Origin: an uncultured Prevotella sp.
Lineage (GTDB): Bacteria > Bacteroidota > Bacteroidia > Bacteroidales > Bacteroidaceae
Length of the DNA stretch: 64,000 bases
Direction: 5' to 3'
Assembly: GCA_900320905.1 (NCBI GenBank)
Contig: ONTZ01000024.1
Span: forward strand, 29,513 to 93,512
Shown: piece after piece, positions 44,942 to 53,428 of the stretch
Layout: each line of letters begins with the position of its first letter
Position numbering within the stretch: position 1 is the stretch's first letter
Translations under genes and position numbers: made by a program
Notes under the pieces: model-generated
Told to the model about the DNA's origin: nothing
Databases searched by the model: none
Seen by the model: the letters and a program-made list of their open reading frames with translations, nothing else

Positions 44942-46939
44942 ATGAGAACAATTCTACGTAAGACTTTTCTTCTGTCAGTAATGACAGTTTTCGCCATCAG
45001 CACAGCGATGGCACAGCCTAAATCAAATGATATTGAACCAGGTAGCAAAGGCGAACTGCCCGCTCTGCCTGATCCTCCCTCATCTGTAGATAATGTTCTG
45101 CCCATTCTACAACTCGAGATGGTGACCGGTGAGTATCTCTTATCTGGCACTTTTTACAATCAGATACTATTAAGGTTCCCAGAGGCCAGCACTCTTGGTG
45201 GGGATTATTATGAACTCGAGTATAAATCCTCACGTGAGGATGATTATTGGAAAAGATACACTGACAGTGATGAGACTCGTTCGTATAGGTTTGAAGGAGA
45301 CAATGCTGCCCTGATCCTAGGATACCATATTGACTATGGTGCGAATGAGTTCCGGCTCTATCTTTATGATGAAGAAGGGGAGGAACGCACATTAAAGGGG
45401 ATATCTAACGTGGTGACATTCCCATATATTACTCCTCTACATTGTTTCTTGGAAACATTGGATCATAGTTGGGCTATTTTTGTCGGTGCAGGGATTCCGC
45501 TCTACAATTGCAAGGCATATGTGGCCAAATTTGATGAAGAAAATAAAAAGCACGAATATGATGAAAACTGTGAATATTATGTCTATCAATGGTACCGGCG
45601 CAATCCGAATACTTACGAAATGACACTGATTCAAGGTGAAACAGGAAAAGTATATACCCCGACGATAGAGGATGTGGGTTACGAGATTGTCAAGGTGGTT
45701 ATGGGCGATAACCAGAACTTGGGCTTTTATGGTGCCTTCTGTGACGGTATCGTGAAAATGCCTATCGAAGCATCAATTGAATATATTGACAGGGATGGAT
45801 TTGTGCTCAATACTTCCTATGTGCTTCCTAATGGAGGAAAGGGATTGTGCTATTCTGCTGAGCCTGGTAATCCCGACAGCGAGTCTATTCCTTTCCCAGA
45901 AGGTTCTATCCGGGAATTGAAGCCAGGACAATATGCAGTCAGCATGAAAAAAGAACAGTATGAAGGTCGTGAACTGCGCTACGAAGATGACCGTTATAGA
46001 GTCTCCTTCCTTTATGAATTCCCTGATTGGCAAAATGACGGTGAGATAAAGACGACATATCGCGAAGCACAGATCATGCCAGACCGTTATCAAGCCCCAC
46101 TCATGGTTAAGACACTCTGTGGTGAAGAGGTGGTTAATGGCACTGTGGATATTATTGGGAAGAACTGGGAAGACAAGTTGGAGGTCGTGGCTACTATGAC
46201 GACAGAAGAATTGCAGTCAGAGGAACTTCTTCTCCCAGCAGCCCAACAGTATTACGTCAAGATTCGCAAGACCGACAATACCCTTGAGACATACTATCCA
46301 AACGCTCTGTCATGGGAGGATGCAAAGCCAATAGAGCCTAAGATGTATGATGGCTCAGACAACTGGCACGTTACCACAGCACTCATTGAGGTACAACCAG
46401 GATTTGAACCTCTTCAGGGTAAGGGTAAGATCAAAGGTAAGATCACTAAATCTAATAATTCCGCAAGAGCAAAGATACAGAAGGCAGAAGGAGAAGAGAC
46501 GATCTATTCCGTCTATCTCAAAGACAATAGCAACAGTAAACTCATTGCAATGACAGAGACAGACGCTGAGGGCAACTATCTATTCGAGAATGTGCCAGTA
46601 GGCAGTTATTCTGTCATTCCAAATGTTGAAGGATACAAAGCAGAAACAGCGGCATCCACACAGGCAACAATTACTGAAGAGAATCTTGATGCAGATGTTG
46701 ACTGCGTCATGATTGAGGTCGATGCATCAGAGTTTTTCCCAGATGAGAAGGATGAACTCTTGCTTGGTGATGCCGATAAGAACGGAAGCGTTGATACGAA
46801 GGATATCACTGTGATTCTTGACTATCTAATGGACAAGAAACCAGATACATTCAGTTTTGAAAATGCTGACGCAAATAGTGACAAGGTTGTGAATGTCGCT
46901 GACATCATACAGATAGTAAACATCATTTTAAACAAATAA
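44942..46939 (+). CDS. Secreted modular protein with carboxypeptidase-like domain and dockerin-type tail
   Basis: A 665-residue exported protein of unknown function. The signal peptide is about 24 residues (TVFAISTAMA). The region up to residue 500 has no family I recognise; it is rich in Tyr and acidic residues and appears all-beta. Residues about 505-590 (KGKIKGKITKSNN, TETDAEGNYLFENVPVGSYSVIPNVEGY) match the carboxypeptidase-regulatory-like/SdrD-B fold. The last 60 residues hold two calcium-loop repeats, GDADKNGSVDTKDI and ADANSDKVVNVADI, of dockerin type. It is preceded by the 43-bp array and TTAGTCG repeats and followed by a strong terminator at 46967-47002. Confidence 0.7.
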   Translation: MRTILRKTFLLSVMTVFAISTAMAQPKSNDIEPGSKGELPALPDPPSSVDNVLPILQLEMVTGEYLLSGTFYNQILLRFPEASTLGGDYYELEYKSSREDDYWKRYTDSDETRSYRFEGDNAALILGYHIDYGANEFRLYLYDEEGEERTLKGISNVVTFPYITPLHCFLETLDHSWAIFVGAGIPLYNCKAYVAKFDEENKKHEYDENCEYYVYQWYRRNPNTYEMTLIQGETGKVYTPTIEDVGYEIVKVVMGDNQNLGFYGAFCDGIVKMPIEASIEYIDRDGFVLNTSYVLPNGGKGLCYSAEPGNPDSESIPFPEGSIRELKPGQYAVSMKKEQYEGRELRYEDDRYRVSFLYEFPDWQNDGEIKTTYREAQIMPDRYQAPLMVKTLCGEEVVNGTVDIIGKNWEDKLEVVATMTTEELQSEELLLPAAQQYYVKIRKTDNTLETYYPNALSWEDAKPIEPKMYDGSDNWHVTTALIEVQPGFEPLQGKGKIKGKITKSNNSARAKIQKAEGEETIYSVYLKDNSNSKLIAMTETDAEGNYLFENVPVGSYSVIPNVEGYKAETAASTQATITEENLDADVDCVMIEVDASEFFPDEKDELLLGDADKNGSVDTKDITVILDYLMDKKPDTFSFENADANSDKVVNVADIIQIVNIILNK

Positions 46940-46966
46940 TAAAAAAACTAATTGGATTAATTTGAC

Positions 46967-47002
46967 ACAGGTGGCAGGCAGTGATGCCCGCCCCTGTTTT
47001 TT
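46967..47002 (+). terminator. Terminator after the 44942 gene
   Basis: Stem of 11 paired bases (ACAGG, GGC and GGC blocks pairing with GCC, GCC and CCTGT) with one bulge and one mismatch, then TTTTTT. Confidence 0.75.
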
Positions 47003-47046
47003 ATGGAGAAAAGCCAAATATTTTTGGTTTTCTACTCACTTATTTG

Positions 47047-47054
47047 TATCTTTG
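47047..47054 (+). promoter_or_regulatory. -7 box for the symporter gene
   Basis: TATCTTTG with TTTG 20 bp upstream. It is 7 bp before ATG 47062 and excludes the upstream start at 46981. Confidence 0.7.
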
Positions 47055-47061
47055 CAGGCTG

Positions 47062-48471
47062 ATGAGTATTCTTATTGTAGTAATAGTCTATTTTGCCGTG
47101 CTTTTCGGCATCAGTCGTCTGACCAGCAGGAAGGCCGACAACGAGACATTCTACCGTGCCAACCGCAGGGCACCTTGGTATATGGTTGCCTTTGGGATGG
47201 TGGGAGCATCGATCTCGGGTGTCACCTTCGTCTCTGTGCCAGGAATGGTGCTCTCTTCACAGATGACCTATTTGCAGATGTGTCTGGGATTCATCGTGGG
47301 TTATCTGGTGATTGCCTTTGTGCTATTACCGCTTTATTATCGTCTGAATCTCACGAGCATCTACACCTATTTAGGGCAACGGCTTGGAGAGCGTTCTTAT
47401 CTGACGGGAGCCAGTTTCTTCCTGTTGTCGAAGATGACGGGGGCGGCAGTCAGGTTCTATGTAGTGTGCATCATCTTGCAGCAGTTCATGTTTGAGCCTG
47501 CGGGTATCCCGTTTGTAATCAATGTTGCAGCGATGGTACTGCTCATCTGGCTCTACACCCGACGTGGAGGCATCGGCACACTGGTGTTTACAGATACCTT
47601 CCAGACACTCTGTCTGTTTACGGCTCTGATCCTGATCATCCTGTCGGTAGTCTCTCACCTGAACCTCACCCTCAGCGAAGCAGTCAAGGTGGTAGCAGAC
47701 AGTCCGATGAGTCGTATCTTCGTGTTTGATGACTGGCTGTCGCCCCAGCACTTCTGGAAACAGTTCCTGAGTGGTGCCTTTATCGCTATCGTGATGACGG
47801 GACTGGATCAGGATATGATGCAGAAGAACCTGACTTGTAAGACGTTGCGCGATGCACAGAAAGACATGTGTTCGTATGGGGTGGCCTTTGTGCCAGCAAA
47901 TATGCTGTTTCTCTTTCTTGGTGTGCTGCTGACGATGGTTCTCGGCACAGGTCTCAAAGGAGATGAACTATTGCCTACCTACATCCAAGGCGCAGCATCC
48001 TCTCACCTCTTACCTCTCACCACTTACCTCTTTATCATTGGCATTGTGGCAGCCTCGTTTTCGAGTGCCGACTCTGCACTGACCTCGTTAACAACCTGTT
48101 TTTGTGTGGATATCCGCAGACAGCCTCATGATGAATCACTGCGAAAAAGGACGCATATCGCGATGTGTTTCTTCTTCATGCTGTTCATCATCTTGTTCCG
48201 TCAGATCAACTCCACCTCGCTCATCGACGCAATCTATATTCTGGCCAGTTATACATACGGACCGTTGCTTGGACTGTTTGTCTTCGGGCTTTTCACAAAG
48301 AGGCAGCCCCAAGACAGACTGGTGCCATATCTCTGCATCGCCTCGCCCTTGCTCTGCTATGGACTTGATGTGACAGCACAGCAACTGTGGGGCTATCATT
48401 TCGGGTATGAGTTGCTGATGCTGAACGGGTTGTTGACATTCGGGGGACTGTTTCTGTCGAGCAGGAAATAA
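47062..48471 (+). CDS. Sodium:solute symporter family protein
   Basis: A 469-residue inner-membrane transporter of the SSS family with about 13 hydrophobic helices. It couples Na+ influx to uptake of a small solute, perhaps a sugar or sialic-acid-like compound. Helix 1 begins MSILIVVIVYFAVLFGIS; NRRAPWYMVAFGMVGASISGVTFVSVPG matches the family start, and SFSSADSALTSLTTCF is the Na2-site helix with its Ser pair. Residues about 314-323 (SHLLPLTTYL) are encoded by a 7-bp tandem repeat. The promoter is so close to the ATG that the mRNA may be leaderless. Confidence 0.9.
   Translation: MSILIVVIVYFAVLFGISRLTSRKADNETFYRANRRAPWYMVAFGMVGASISGVTFVSVPGMVLSSQMTYLQMCLGFIVGYLVIAFVLLPLYYRLNLTSIYTYLGQRLGERSYLTGASFFLLSKMTGAAVRFYVVCIILQQFMFEPAGIPFVINVAAMVLLIWLYTRRGGIGTLVFTDTFQTLCLFTALILIILSVVSHLNLTLSEAVKVVADSPMSRIFVFDDWLSPQHFWKQFLSGAFIAIVMTGLDQDMMQKNLTCKTLRDAQKDMCSYGVAFVPANMLFLFLGVLLTMVLGTGLKGDELLPTYIQGAASSHLLPLTTYLFIIGIVAASFSSADSALTSLTTCFCVDIRRQPHDESLRKRTHIAMCFFFMLFIILFRQINSTSLIDAIYILASYTYGPLLGLFVFGLFTKRQPQDRLVPYLCIASPLLCYGLDVTAQQLWGYHFGYELLMLNGLLTFGGLFLSSRK
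48001..48028. repeat. Heptad tandem repeat inside the symporter gene
   Basis: Four 7-bp units: TCTCACC, TCTTACC, TCTCACC, ACTTACC. Confidence 0.8.
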
Positions 48472-48485
48472 CTGTTTCTGACATT

Positions 48486-48557
48486 CGGATTACATGGATT
48501 ATCAGGATTATTTCGTCTTTTTCATGAAAAAACCATCCTTATCATCCATATAATCCG
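48486..48557. repeat. Long imperfect palindrome before argS
   Basis: Arms of about 23 bp begin and end with CGGATTA/TAATCCG and contain ATGGAT/ATCCAT and AGGAT/ATCCT. A T-run follows at 48560-48566, so it may act as terminator for the symporter gene. Confidence 0.65.
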
Positions 48558-48567
48558 TGTTTTTTTG

Positions 48568-48575
48568 TACCTTTG
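48568..48575 (+). promoter_or_regulatory. -7 box for argS
   Basis: TACCTTTG, 19 bp before ATG 48595. Confidence 0.6.
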
Positions 48576-48594
48576 CACCCAAAAATCAGACAAT

Positions 48595-50376
48595 ATGAAT
48601 ATTGAAGCATTGATTAGCAAGGCAGCAGGCGAAGCCGTAAAGGCACTCTACGGGATGGAAGCATCCGAAAAGATGTTGCAGTTGCAGAAGACGAGAAGTG
48701 AGTTTGAAGGTAACCTGACATTGGTGGTGTTCCCCTTTGTTAAAGTTGCCAAGAAGAGTCCTGAGCAGACAGCCCAGGAGATTGGCGAATACTTAGTACA
48801 GAACTGCTCCGCCATTGAGAAATTCAACGTGGTGAAAGGTTTCCTGAACCTGAGCATCGGCGACGGTGCGTGGGTGCAGTTGCTCGAAGCCATTGACAAG
48901 GATGACAACTTCGGTATGATGCAGGCCACAGACGACTCTCCCCTCGTGATGATTGAATATTCATCGCCCAACACCAACAAACCCTTGCACCTCGGACATG
49001 TACGCAACAACCTCTTAGGCTGGTCATTGGCTCAGATTATGGAGGCAAACGGCAACAAGGTGGTGAAGACCAATATCGTAAACGATCGTGGTATCCACAT
49101 CTGTAAGTCGATGCTGGCATGGCAGAAATGGGGCAACGGTGAGACACCAGAGTCAAGCGGCAAGAAAGGTGACCACCTGATTGGCGACTACTATGTGGCC
49201 TTTGACAAGCATTATCGTGAGGAAATCAAGGAACTCGTGGCTCAGGGTATGGACGAAGAAAAGGCCAAGCAGGAGGCACCGCTTATTAAGAAAGCCCACG
49301 AGATGCTGGTGAAATGGGAACAGAACGACCCTGAGGTTCGTGCCTTGTGGGAGAAGATGAACAACTGGGTGTATGCCGGCTTCGACGAGACCTACAAGAA
49401 GATGGGTGTCTCGTTTGATAAGATCTACTATGAGAGCCAGACCTACCTGAAGGGTAAGGCGAAGGTGGAGGAAGGACTTGCCAAAGGACTCTTCGAACGT
49501 CACGAGGACAACTCGGTTTGGGCAGACCTTACCAACGAAGGACTGGATCAGAAACTGTTGTTGCGCTCTGATGGCACCAGCGTCTATATGACGCAGGATA
49601 TCGGTACTGCTGAGATGCGTTTCCAGGACTATCCCATCGATAAGATGATCTATGTGGTGGGCAATGAGCAGAACTACCATTTCCAGGTGCTCTCCATCCT
49701 GTTGGATCGCCTGGGCTTTAAGTGGGGCAAGGAACTGGTGCATTTTTCCTATGGTATGGTGGAACTGCCCAATGGTAAGATGAAGAGTCGTGAGGGTACG
49801 GTAGTGGATGCCGATGACCTGATGCAGTTGATGGTGGAAGATGCCTACAAGACCTCGATGGAACTGGGCAAATTCGACGATATGACAGAAGATGAGCGTC
49901 GTGAGATAGCCCGTATCGTGGGTATGGGTGCCTTGAAGTACTTCATCTTGAAGGTGGATGCCCGCAAGAACATGCTCTTCAATCCGGAGGAGAGTATCGA
50001 CTTCAATGGCAATACAGGACCGTTTATCCAGTATACCTATGCCCGTATCCGCAGTATTCTCCGCAAATTTTCCGGAAGTCCGGTTCTTCCGGAAAAACCG
50101 GTTCTTCTCTCAGAAAAGGAGGTCGAGTTGATTCAGAAGATGAACGAGTTCGGTGCTGCCGTAGAACAGGCAGGCAAGGACTATTCACCCTCAGGCATTG
50201 CCAATTATTGCTATGAATTGACGAAAGTCTTCAATCAGTTCTATCACGACTACTCCATCCTCAACGAGCCCGACGAACAGAAGAAACTCTTCCGTCTGGT
50301 ACTGGTTAAGAATGTCGCCAAAATCATCAAGAACGCTATGGGACTCCTGGGCATCGAAGTGCCAGAAAGGATGTAA
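48595..50376 (+). CDS. argS: Arginyl-tRNA synthetase
   Basis: A 593-residue class I synthetase that charges tRNA-Arg. The N-terminal Add-1 domain (about 1-110) recognises the D-loop; SPNTNKPLHLGHVRNN contains the HIGH motif as HLGH; the KMSK-equivalent is in GKMKSREGTVVDADDL. The anticodon-binding helices (YARIRSIL, FNQFYHDY) close the protein. Residues about 493-503 (SGSPVLPEKPV) are encoded by a cluster of CCGG palindromes and look like an insertion in the anticodon-binding domain. ATG 48595 is favoured by the promoter. rnhA follows after 2 bp. Confidence 0.96.
   Translation: MNIEALISKAAGEAVKALYGMEASEKMLQLQKTRSEFEGNLTLVVFPFVKVAKKSPEQTAQEIGEYLVQNCSAIEKFNVVKGFLNLSIGDGAWVQLLEAIDKDDNFGMMQATDDSPLVMIEYSSPNTNKPLHLGHVRNNLLGWSLAQIMEANGNKVVKTNIVNDRGIHICKSMLAWQKWGNGETPESSGKKGDHLIGDYYVAFDKHYREEIKELVAQGMDEEKAKQEAPLIKKAHEMLVKWEQNDPEVRALWEKMNNWVYAGFDETYKKMGVSFDKIYYESQTYLKGKAKVEEGLAKGLFERHEDNSVWADLTNEGLDQKLLLRSDGTSVYMTQDIGTAEMRFQDYPIDKMIYVVGNEQNYHFQVLSILLDRLGFKWGKELVHFSYGMVELPNGKMKSREGTVVDADDLMQLMVEDAYKTSMELGKFDDMTEDERREIARIVGMGALKYFILKVDARKNMLFNPEESIDFNGNTGPFIQYTYARIRSILRKFSGSPVLPEKPVLLSEKEVELIQKMNEFGAAVEQAGKDYSPSGIANYCYELTKVFNQFYHDYSILNEPDEQKKLFRLVLVKNVAKIIKNAMGLLGIEVPERM
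50072..50101. repeat. CCGG palindrome cluster inside argS
   Basis: CCGG begins at 50072, 50080, 50089 and 50098 (spacing 8, 9, 9), twice within TCCGGA. Compare the CCTAGG arrays. Confidence 0.75.
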
Positions 50377-50378
50377 TT

Positions 50379-50837
50379 ATGCAGAACCCGCCAGATTATC
50401 GCCATGATACGGTGCTGCCCCTGCCGATGGAGGTGAGGGCAGATGCCTGGGCAGTGGATGCGGCTTGTTCAGGGAATCCTGGACCGATGGAGTATCAGGC
50501 TATTGATCTACAGACGGGCTATCGGGTTTTCCATTTCGGGCCTATTCATGGCACGAATAATATCGGTGAATTCCTCGCTATTGTGCATGCCTTGGCGCTC
50601 TGCTGGAATCAGGGACTCCACAACAAGACAATCTATTCGGACTCCTACAACGCCATCCTCTGGGTCAACAAGCGCAAGTGCAAGACAAAATTGGAGCGCA
50701 CACCTCAGACAGAACAACTCTATCAAATTATCGCCAGAGCCGAGAACTGGCTTAACACCCATAATTACAGAAACCCCATCATCAAATGGGAAACCTCGAA
50801 ATGGGGTGAGGTTCCTGCCGACTTCGGCAGGAAATAA
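50379..50837 (+). CDS. rnhA: Ribonuclease HI-like protein
   Basis: A 152-residue RNase H-fold protein that would cut RNA in RNA:DNA hybrids. Expected acidic residues: Asp in WAVDAACSGNPGP, Glu in NNIGEFLAIVHAL, Asp in TIYSDSYNAILWV, and the C-terminal Asp in VPADFGRK. The order and spacing are standard for RNase HI, and Lys-rich KRKCKTKLERT is a probable basic protrusion. It follows argS by 2 bp and is convergent with ribD, with CCTAGG locus C in the 50-bp gap. Confidence 0.88.
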   Translation: MQNPPDYRHDTVLPLPMEVRADAWAVDAACSGNPGPMEYQAIDLQTGYRVFHFGPIHGTNNIGEFLAIVHALALCWNQGLHNKTIYSDSYNAILWVNKRKCKTKLERTPQTEQLYQIIARAENWLNTHNYRNPIIKWETSKWGEVPADFGRK

Positions 50838-50846
50838 GGTAGAATG

Positions 50847-50892
50847 GCTAGGCAATCCTAGGAAAACCTAGGATAGCCTAGAAAAACCTAGG
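50847..50892. repeat. CCTAGG array, locus C (rnhA-ribD gap, supplies ribD stop)
   Basis: Units start at 50847 (GCTAGG), 50857, 50867, 50877 (CCTAGA) and 50887, exactly 10 bp apart. The TAG stop of ribD (50888-50890) is part of the last unit. Confidence 0.92.
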
Positions 50893-51817
50893 CCTTTCTA
50901 TAAAGGATAATCTGATTATCGCCATAAGATTTACTCTCGATGACTGCGGCATTGGCAGGAATCTGTGGGGCTCTGGTGCCACCAGAGACTGTCATCGTAG
51001 TATTCGTCTCCACACGGATTTCATCCCAAAGGTTTTGCACCAAGAAAGAACGGAGTGTCTGAGCACCACCCTCCACAATCAACGACTGTATATTCTGGGA
51101 ATGAAGACTCTCCAGATTCAACGGATGAGCCCTGTCGATCACCAACCGTTTCGGATTCGGGCCTTTCCACTCGCGGACAGTCAGTTGGGGATGGTCTCTC
51201 TCTTCTGTGACTCGTCCCACGAGGATAGCATCCTCCTCAGCACGGAGTTTATGGGAGAGCATCTTCGTGAAGGCACTAGATATCTGAGTCGGCTTGTGAT
51301 GATCGTCGATAAAGCCATTGGCTGTCTGGGCCCATTTCAGGATGATATAAGGACGTTTTTCCCGATGGAACGTGAAAAAACGATGATTGAGGACCTTGCA
51401 TTCCTCTTCGAGTACACCCACATTCACCTCGATACCTGCCTCACGGAGTTTCAGGATACCTCGACCCTGTACCTCAGCAAACTCATCGATACAACCTACC
51501 ACCACACGGCGCACCCCCTTCTTGATAATCAGGTCGGCACAGGGAGGCGTCTTACCATAGTGTGAACAGGGTTCCAACGAGACATAAATGGTAGACTCTG
51601 GCAGCAGAGCCTCATCCTCACGTCGCACAGAGGCAAAGGCATTCACCTCAGCATGTCCCTCGCCACAGCGCACATGATACCCCTCACCGATAATCCGTCC
51701 GTCAGCACTTACTATCACTGCCCCCACCATCGGGTTGGGCTTCGCATTCTGCTGGCCATTCTTAGCCAACTGGATGCAGCGTCGCATAAACCTCTCATCG
51801 TCAGTCATCATACACAA
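50888..51817 (-). CDS. ribD: Riboflavin biosynthesis deaminase/reductase
   Basis: A 309-residue bifunctional enzyme that deaminates and then reduces the pyrimidine intermediate of riboflavin synthesis. The N-terminal zinc deaminase has HAEVNAF and PCSHYGKTPPC motifs (Zn ligands His, Cys, Cys, and the catalytic Glu). The C-terminal half is a DHFR-like reductase, here only about 165 residues and a little short (RibD is usually 360), with RPYIILKWAQTANGFI and SLIVEGGAQTLRSFL. The C-terminus ends ILYRKA, with its stop inside a CCTAGG repeat, so the original 3' end may have been altered. Confidence 0.93.
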   Translation of the reverse strand: MCMMTDDERFMRRCIQLAKNGQQNAKPNPMVGAVIVSADGRIIGEGYHVRCGEGHAEVNAFASVRREDEALLPESTIYVSLEPCSHYGKTPPCADLIIKKGVRRVVVGCIDEFAEVQGRGILKLREAGIEVNVGVLEEECKVLNHRFFTFHREKRPYIILKWAQTANGFIDDHHKPTQISSAFTKMLSHKLRAEEDAILVGRVTEERDHPQLTVREWKGPNPKRLVIDRAHPLNLESLHSQNIQSLIVEGGAQTLRSFLVQNLWDEIRVETNTTMTVSGGTRAPQIPANAAVIESKSYGDNQIILYRKA

Positions 51818-51832
51818 ATCGTTTTAACTTTG

Positions 51833-51840
51833 CAAAAATA
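51833..51840 (-). promoter_or_regulatory. -7 box for ribD
   Basis: Minus strand TATTTTTG, 15 bp before the ATG at 51817. Confidence 0.6.
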
Positions 51841-51883
51841 ATCATTTTCCACCATATTTGCAAATAATCTCATTTTTTTATCG

Positions 51884-51891
51884 TAACTTTG
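51884..51891 (+). promoter_or_regulatory. -7 box for trmO
   Basis: TAACTTTG, 14 bp before ATG 51906, favouring this start over 51858. Confidence 0.6.
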
Positions 51892-51905
51892 TCGCCAAAA
51901 CACAG

Positions 51906-52574
51906 ATGGAGATACGTCCGATAGCCTATTTCCGCTCACCGATGACGTCGAAATTCGGCATTCCACGACAGAGCGGACTCGTCAGTGAACTGACGGGTAG
52001 CATTGTCTTTGAACCCCGTTACCGGAAAATGGAAGCCATACGGGGATTAGAAGACTTTGACTATCTGTGGCTGATCTGGGAGTTCTCTGCCAATGCCCCC
52101 TCTGAGAGTCTGACGGTACGTCCTCCGAGACTGGGAGGCAACAAGCGGATGGGAGTCTTTGCCACCCGTTCGCCTTTCCGTCCTAATAACCTCGGACTTT
52201 CCTGTGTCAGTATCGACAGAATTGAGGAGGACCAGAAACTGGGCCCCGTCATCTATGTGAAAGGGGCAGACCTGATGGACGGCACACCCATCTACGACAT
52301 CAAGCCCTATGTCACCTATGCAGACAGTCATCCGGAAGCCCGTAGCGGATTTGTGGATGAGTCAGACTGGCAGGAGTTGGAGGTGGTGATCCCTGAGGCT
52401 GTCTCAAAATTGTTTGCTGCCGATGAAATAACCTCTTTGAGAAAGATACTTTCCCTCGACCCCCGTCCTCATTATCAGGAGGATCCAGAGCGTCTCTATG
52501 GGATGCCTTACGGTGGTTATGATGTCCGTTTCAAGGTCGTTGGGAAAGTGCTGACTGTTGTAGATTGTATTTGA
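51906..52574 (+). CDS. trmO: tRNA t6A37 N6-methyltransferase TrmO
   Basis: A 222-residue TsaA/TrmO-family enzyme that methylates N6-threonylcarbamoyladenosine at position 37 of tRNA using SAM. It starts MEIRPIAYFRSPMTSKFGIPRQSGL and contains ATRSPFRPNNLGLS and KGADLMDGTPIYDIKPY, the family core motifs. The C-terminal extension (YGMPYGGYDVRFKVV) is as in E. coli TrmO (235). It ends 2 bp before prmC, starting an apparent operon trmO-prmC-recX-comF. Confidence 0.92.
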   Translation: MEIRPIAYFRSPMTSKFGIPRQSGLVSELTGSIVFEPRYRKMEAIRGLEDFDYLWLIWEFSANAPSESLTVRPPRLGGNKRMGVFATRSPFRPNNLGLSCVSIDRIEEDQKLGPVIYVKGADLMDGTPIYDIKPYVTYADSHPEARSGFVDESDWQELEVVIPEAVSKLFAADEITSLRKILSLDPRPHYQEDPERLYGMPYGGYDVRFKVVGKVLTVVDCI

Positions 52575-52576
52575 TA

Positions 52577-53428
52577 ATGGATTACGAAACACTCTGGCGC
52601 AGACTGACCCCACTATACGATATTGGCGAGGCAAAAGCTCTCATCCGTTGGGTACTCGAAGTACGTTTCGGCCTGTCGATGGCAGACATCCTTTGCGGCA
52701 AAGTAAACGAACTATCTGCCGATGACCAGAAGGAACTGAATTCCATCATACAAAGACTCGAAAAGGGAGAGCCTGTACAATATATAATAGGTGTTGCAGA
52801 TTTCTGCGGACGACAGTTCCATGTGGCGCCTGGGGTATTGATCCCAAGACCAGAAACAGAAGAACTCTGCCGTTGGATAACACAGGGGGATGCCTCTTCT
52901 GTGTTATCTGTCCTCGATATCGGAACAGGCAGCGGATGTATCGCCATCACACTGGCAATGGAGATGCCTGAGGCAAAAGTGACAGCGTGGGATATTTCCG
53001 ACGAGGCATTAGGCATCGCCCAAGAGAATGCCCAAGTCCTTGGTGCCAAAGTGCGCTTTGAGCGACAGGACATCCTTAACATTCCTCCTGACTCCTGTCT
53101 CCTGACTCCTGACTCCTGCTACGATCTCATCGTGAGCAATCCGCCCTATATCCAACCGAAAGAGAGCGATGGAATGGCAAAAAATGTACTCGACTATGAG
53201 CCTCACCAAGCCCTTTTTACACCAGATGACCAGCCCATCATCTTCTATCAGCGCATCGGAGACTTTGCCTGGCAGCATCTCAAGACAGGGGGAGCACTCT
53301 ATTTCGAACTCAACCCGTTGACAGCCCACGAGGTCAGCGATTACCTGCACCAACTCGGATTCTCAGAGATTGAGATCCGTCAGGATCAGTTTGGCAAACA
53401 ACGATTCCTTAAAGCCACTAAGATATGA
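52577..53428 (+). CDS. prmC: Release factor glutamine methyltransferase
   Basis: A 283-residue SAM-dependent methyltransferase that methylates the Gln of the GGQ motif in peptide release factors. The SAM site is VLDIGTGSGCIAITLA; the catalytic motif is NPPY in IVSNPPYIQP. The N-terminal helical domain recognises the release factor, including PVQYIIG and GVLIPRPETE. Residues about 170-181 (PDSCLLTPDSC), just before the NPPY strand, are encoded by five 7-bp repeats and look inserted. ATG 52577 is 2 bp after trmO; the stop overlaps recX by 4 bp. Confidence 0.94.
   Translation: MDYETLWRRLTPLYDIGEAKALIRWVLEVRFGLSMADILCGKVNELSADDQKELNSIIQRLEKGEPVQYIIGVADFCGRQFHVAPGVLIPRPETEELCRWITQGDASSVLSVLDIGTGSGCIAITLAMEMPEAKVTAWDISDEALGIAQENAQVLGAKVRFERQDILNIPPDSCLLTPDSCYDLIVSNPPYIQPKESDGMAKNVLDYEPHQALFTPDDQPIIFYQRIGDFAWQHLKTGGALYFELNPLTAHEVSDYLHQLGFSEIEIRQDQFGKQRFLKATKI
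53085..53119. repeat. Heptad tandem repeat inside prmC
   Basis: Five 7-bp units: CTCCTGA, CTCCTGT, CTCCTGA, CTCCTGA, CTCCTGC. Confidence 0.92.

Noticed and set aside
45315-45320. Single CCTAGG in the 44942 gene
   Set aside because: An isolated hexamer without 10-bp neighbours; not counted as an array.
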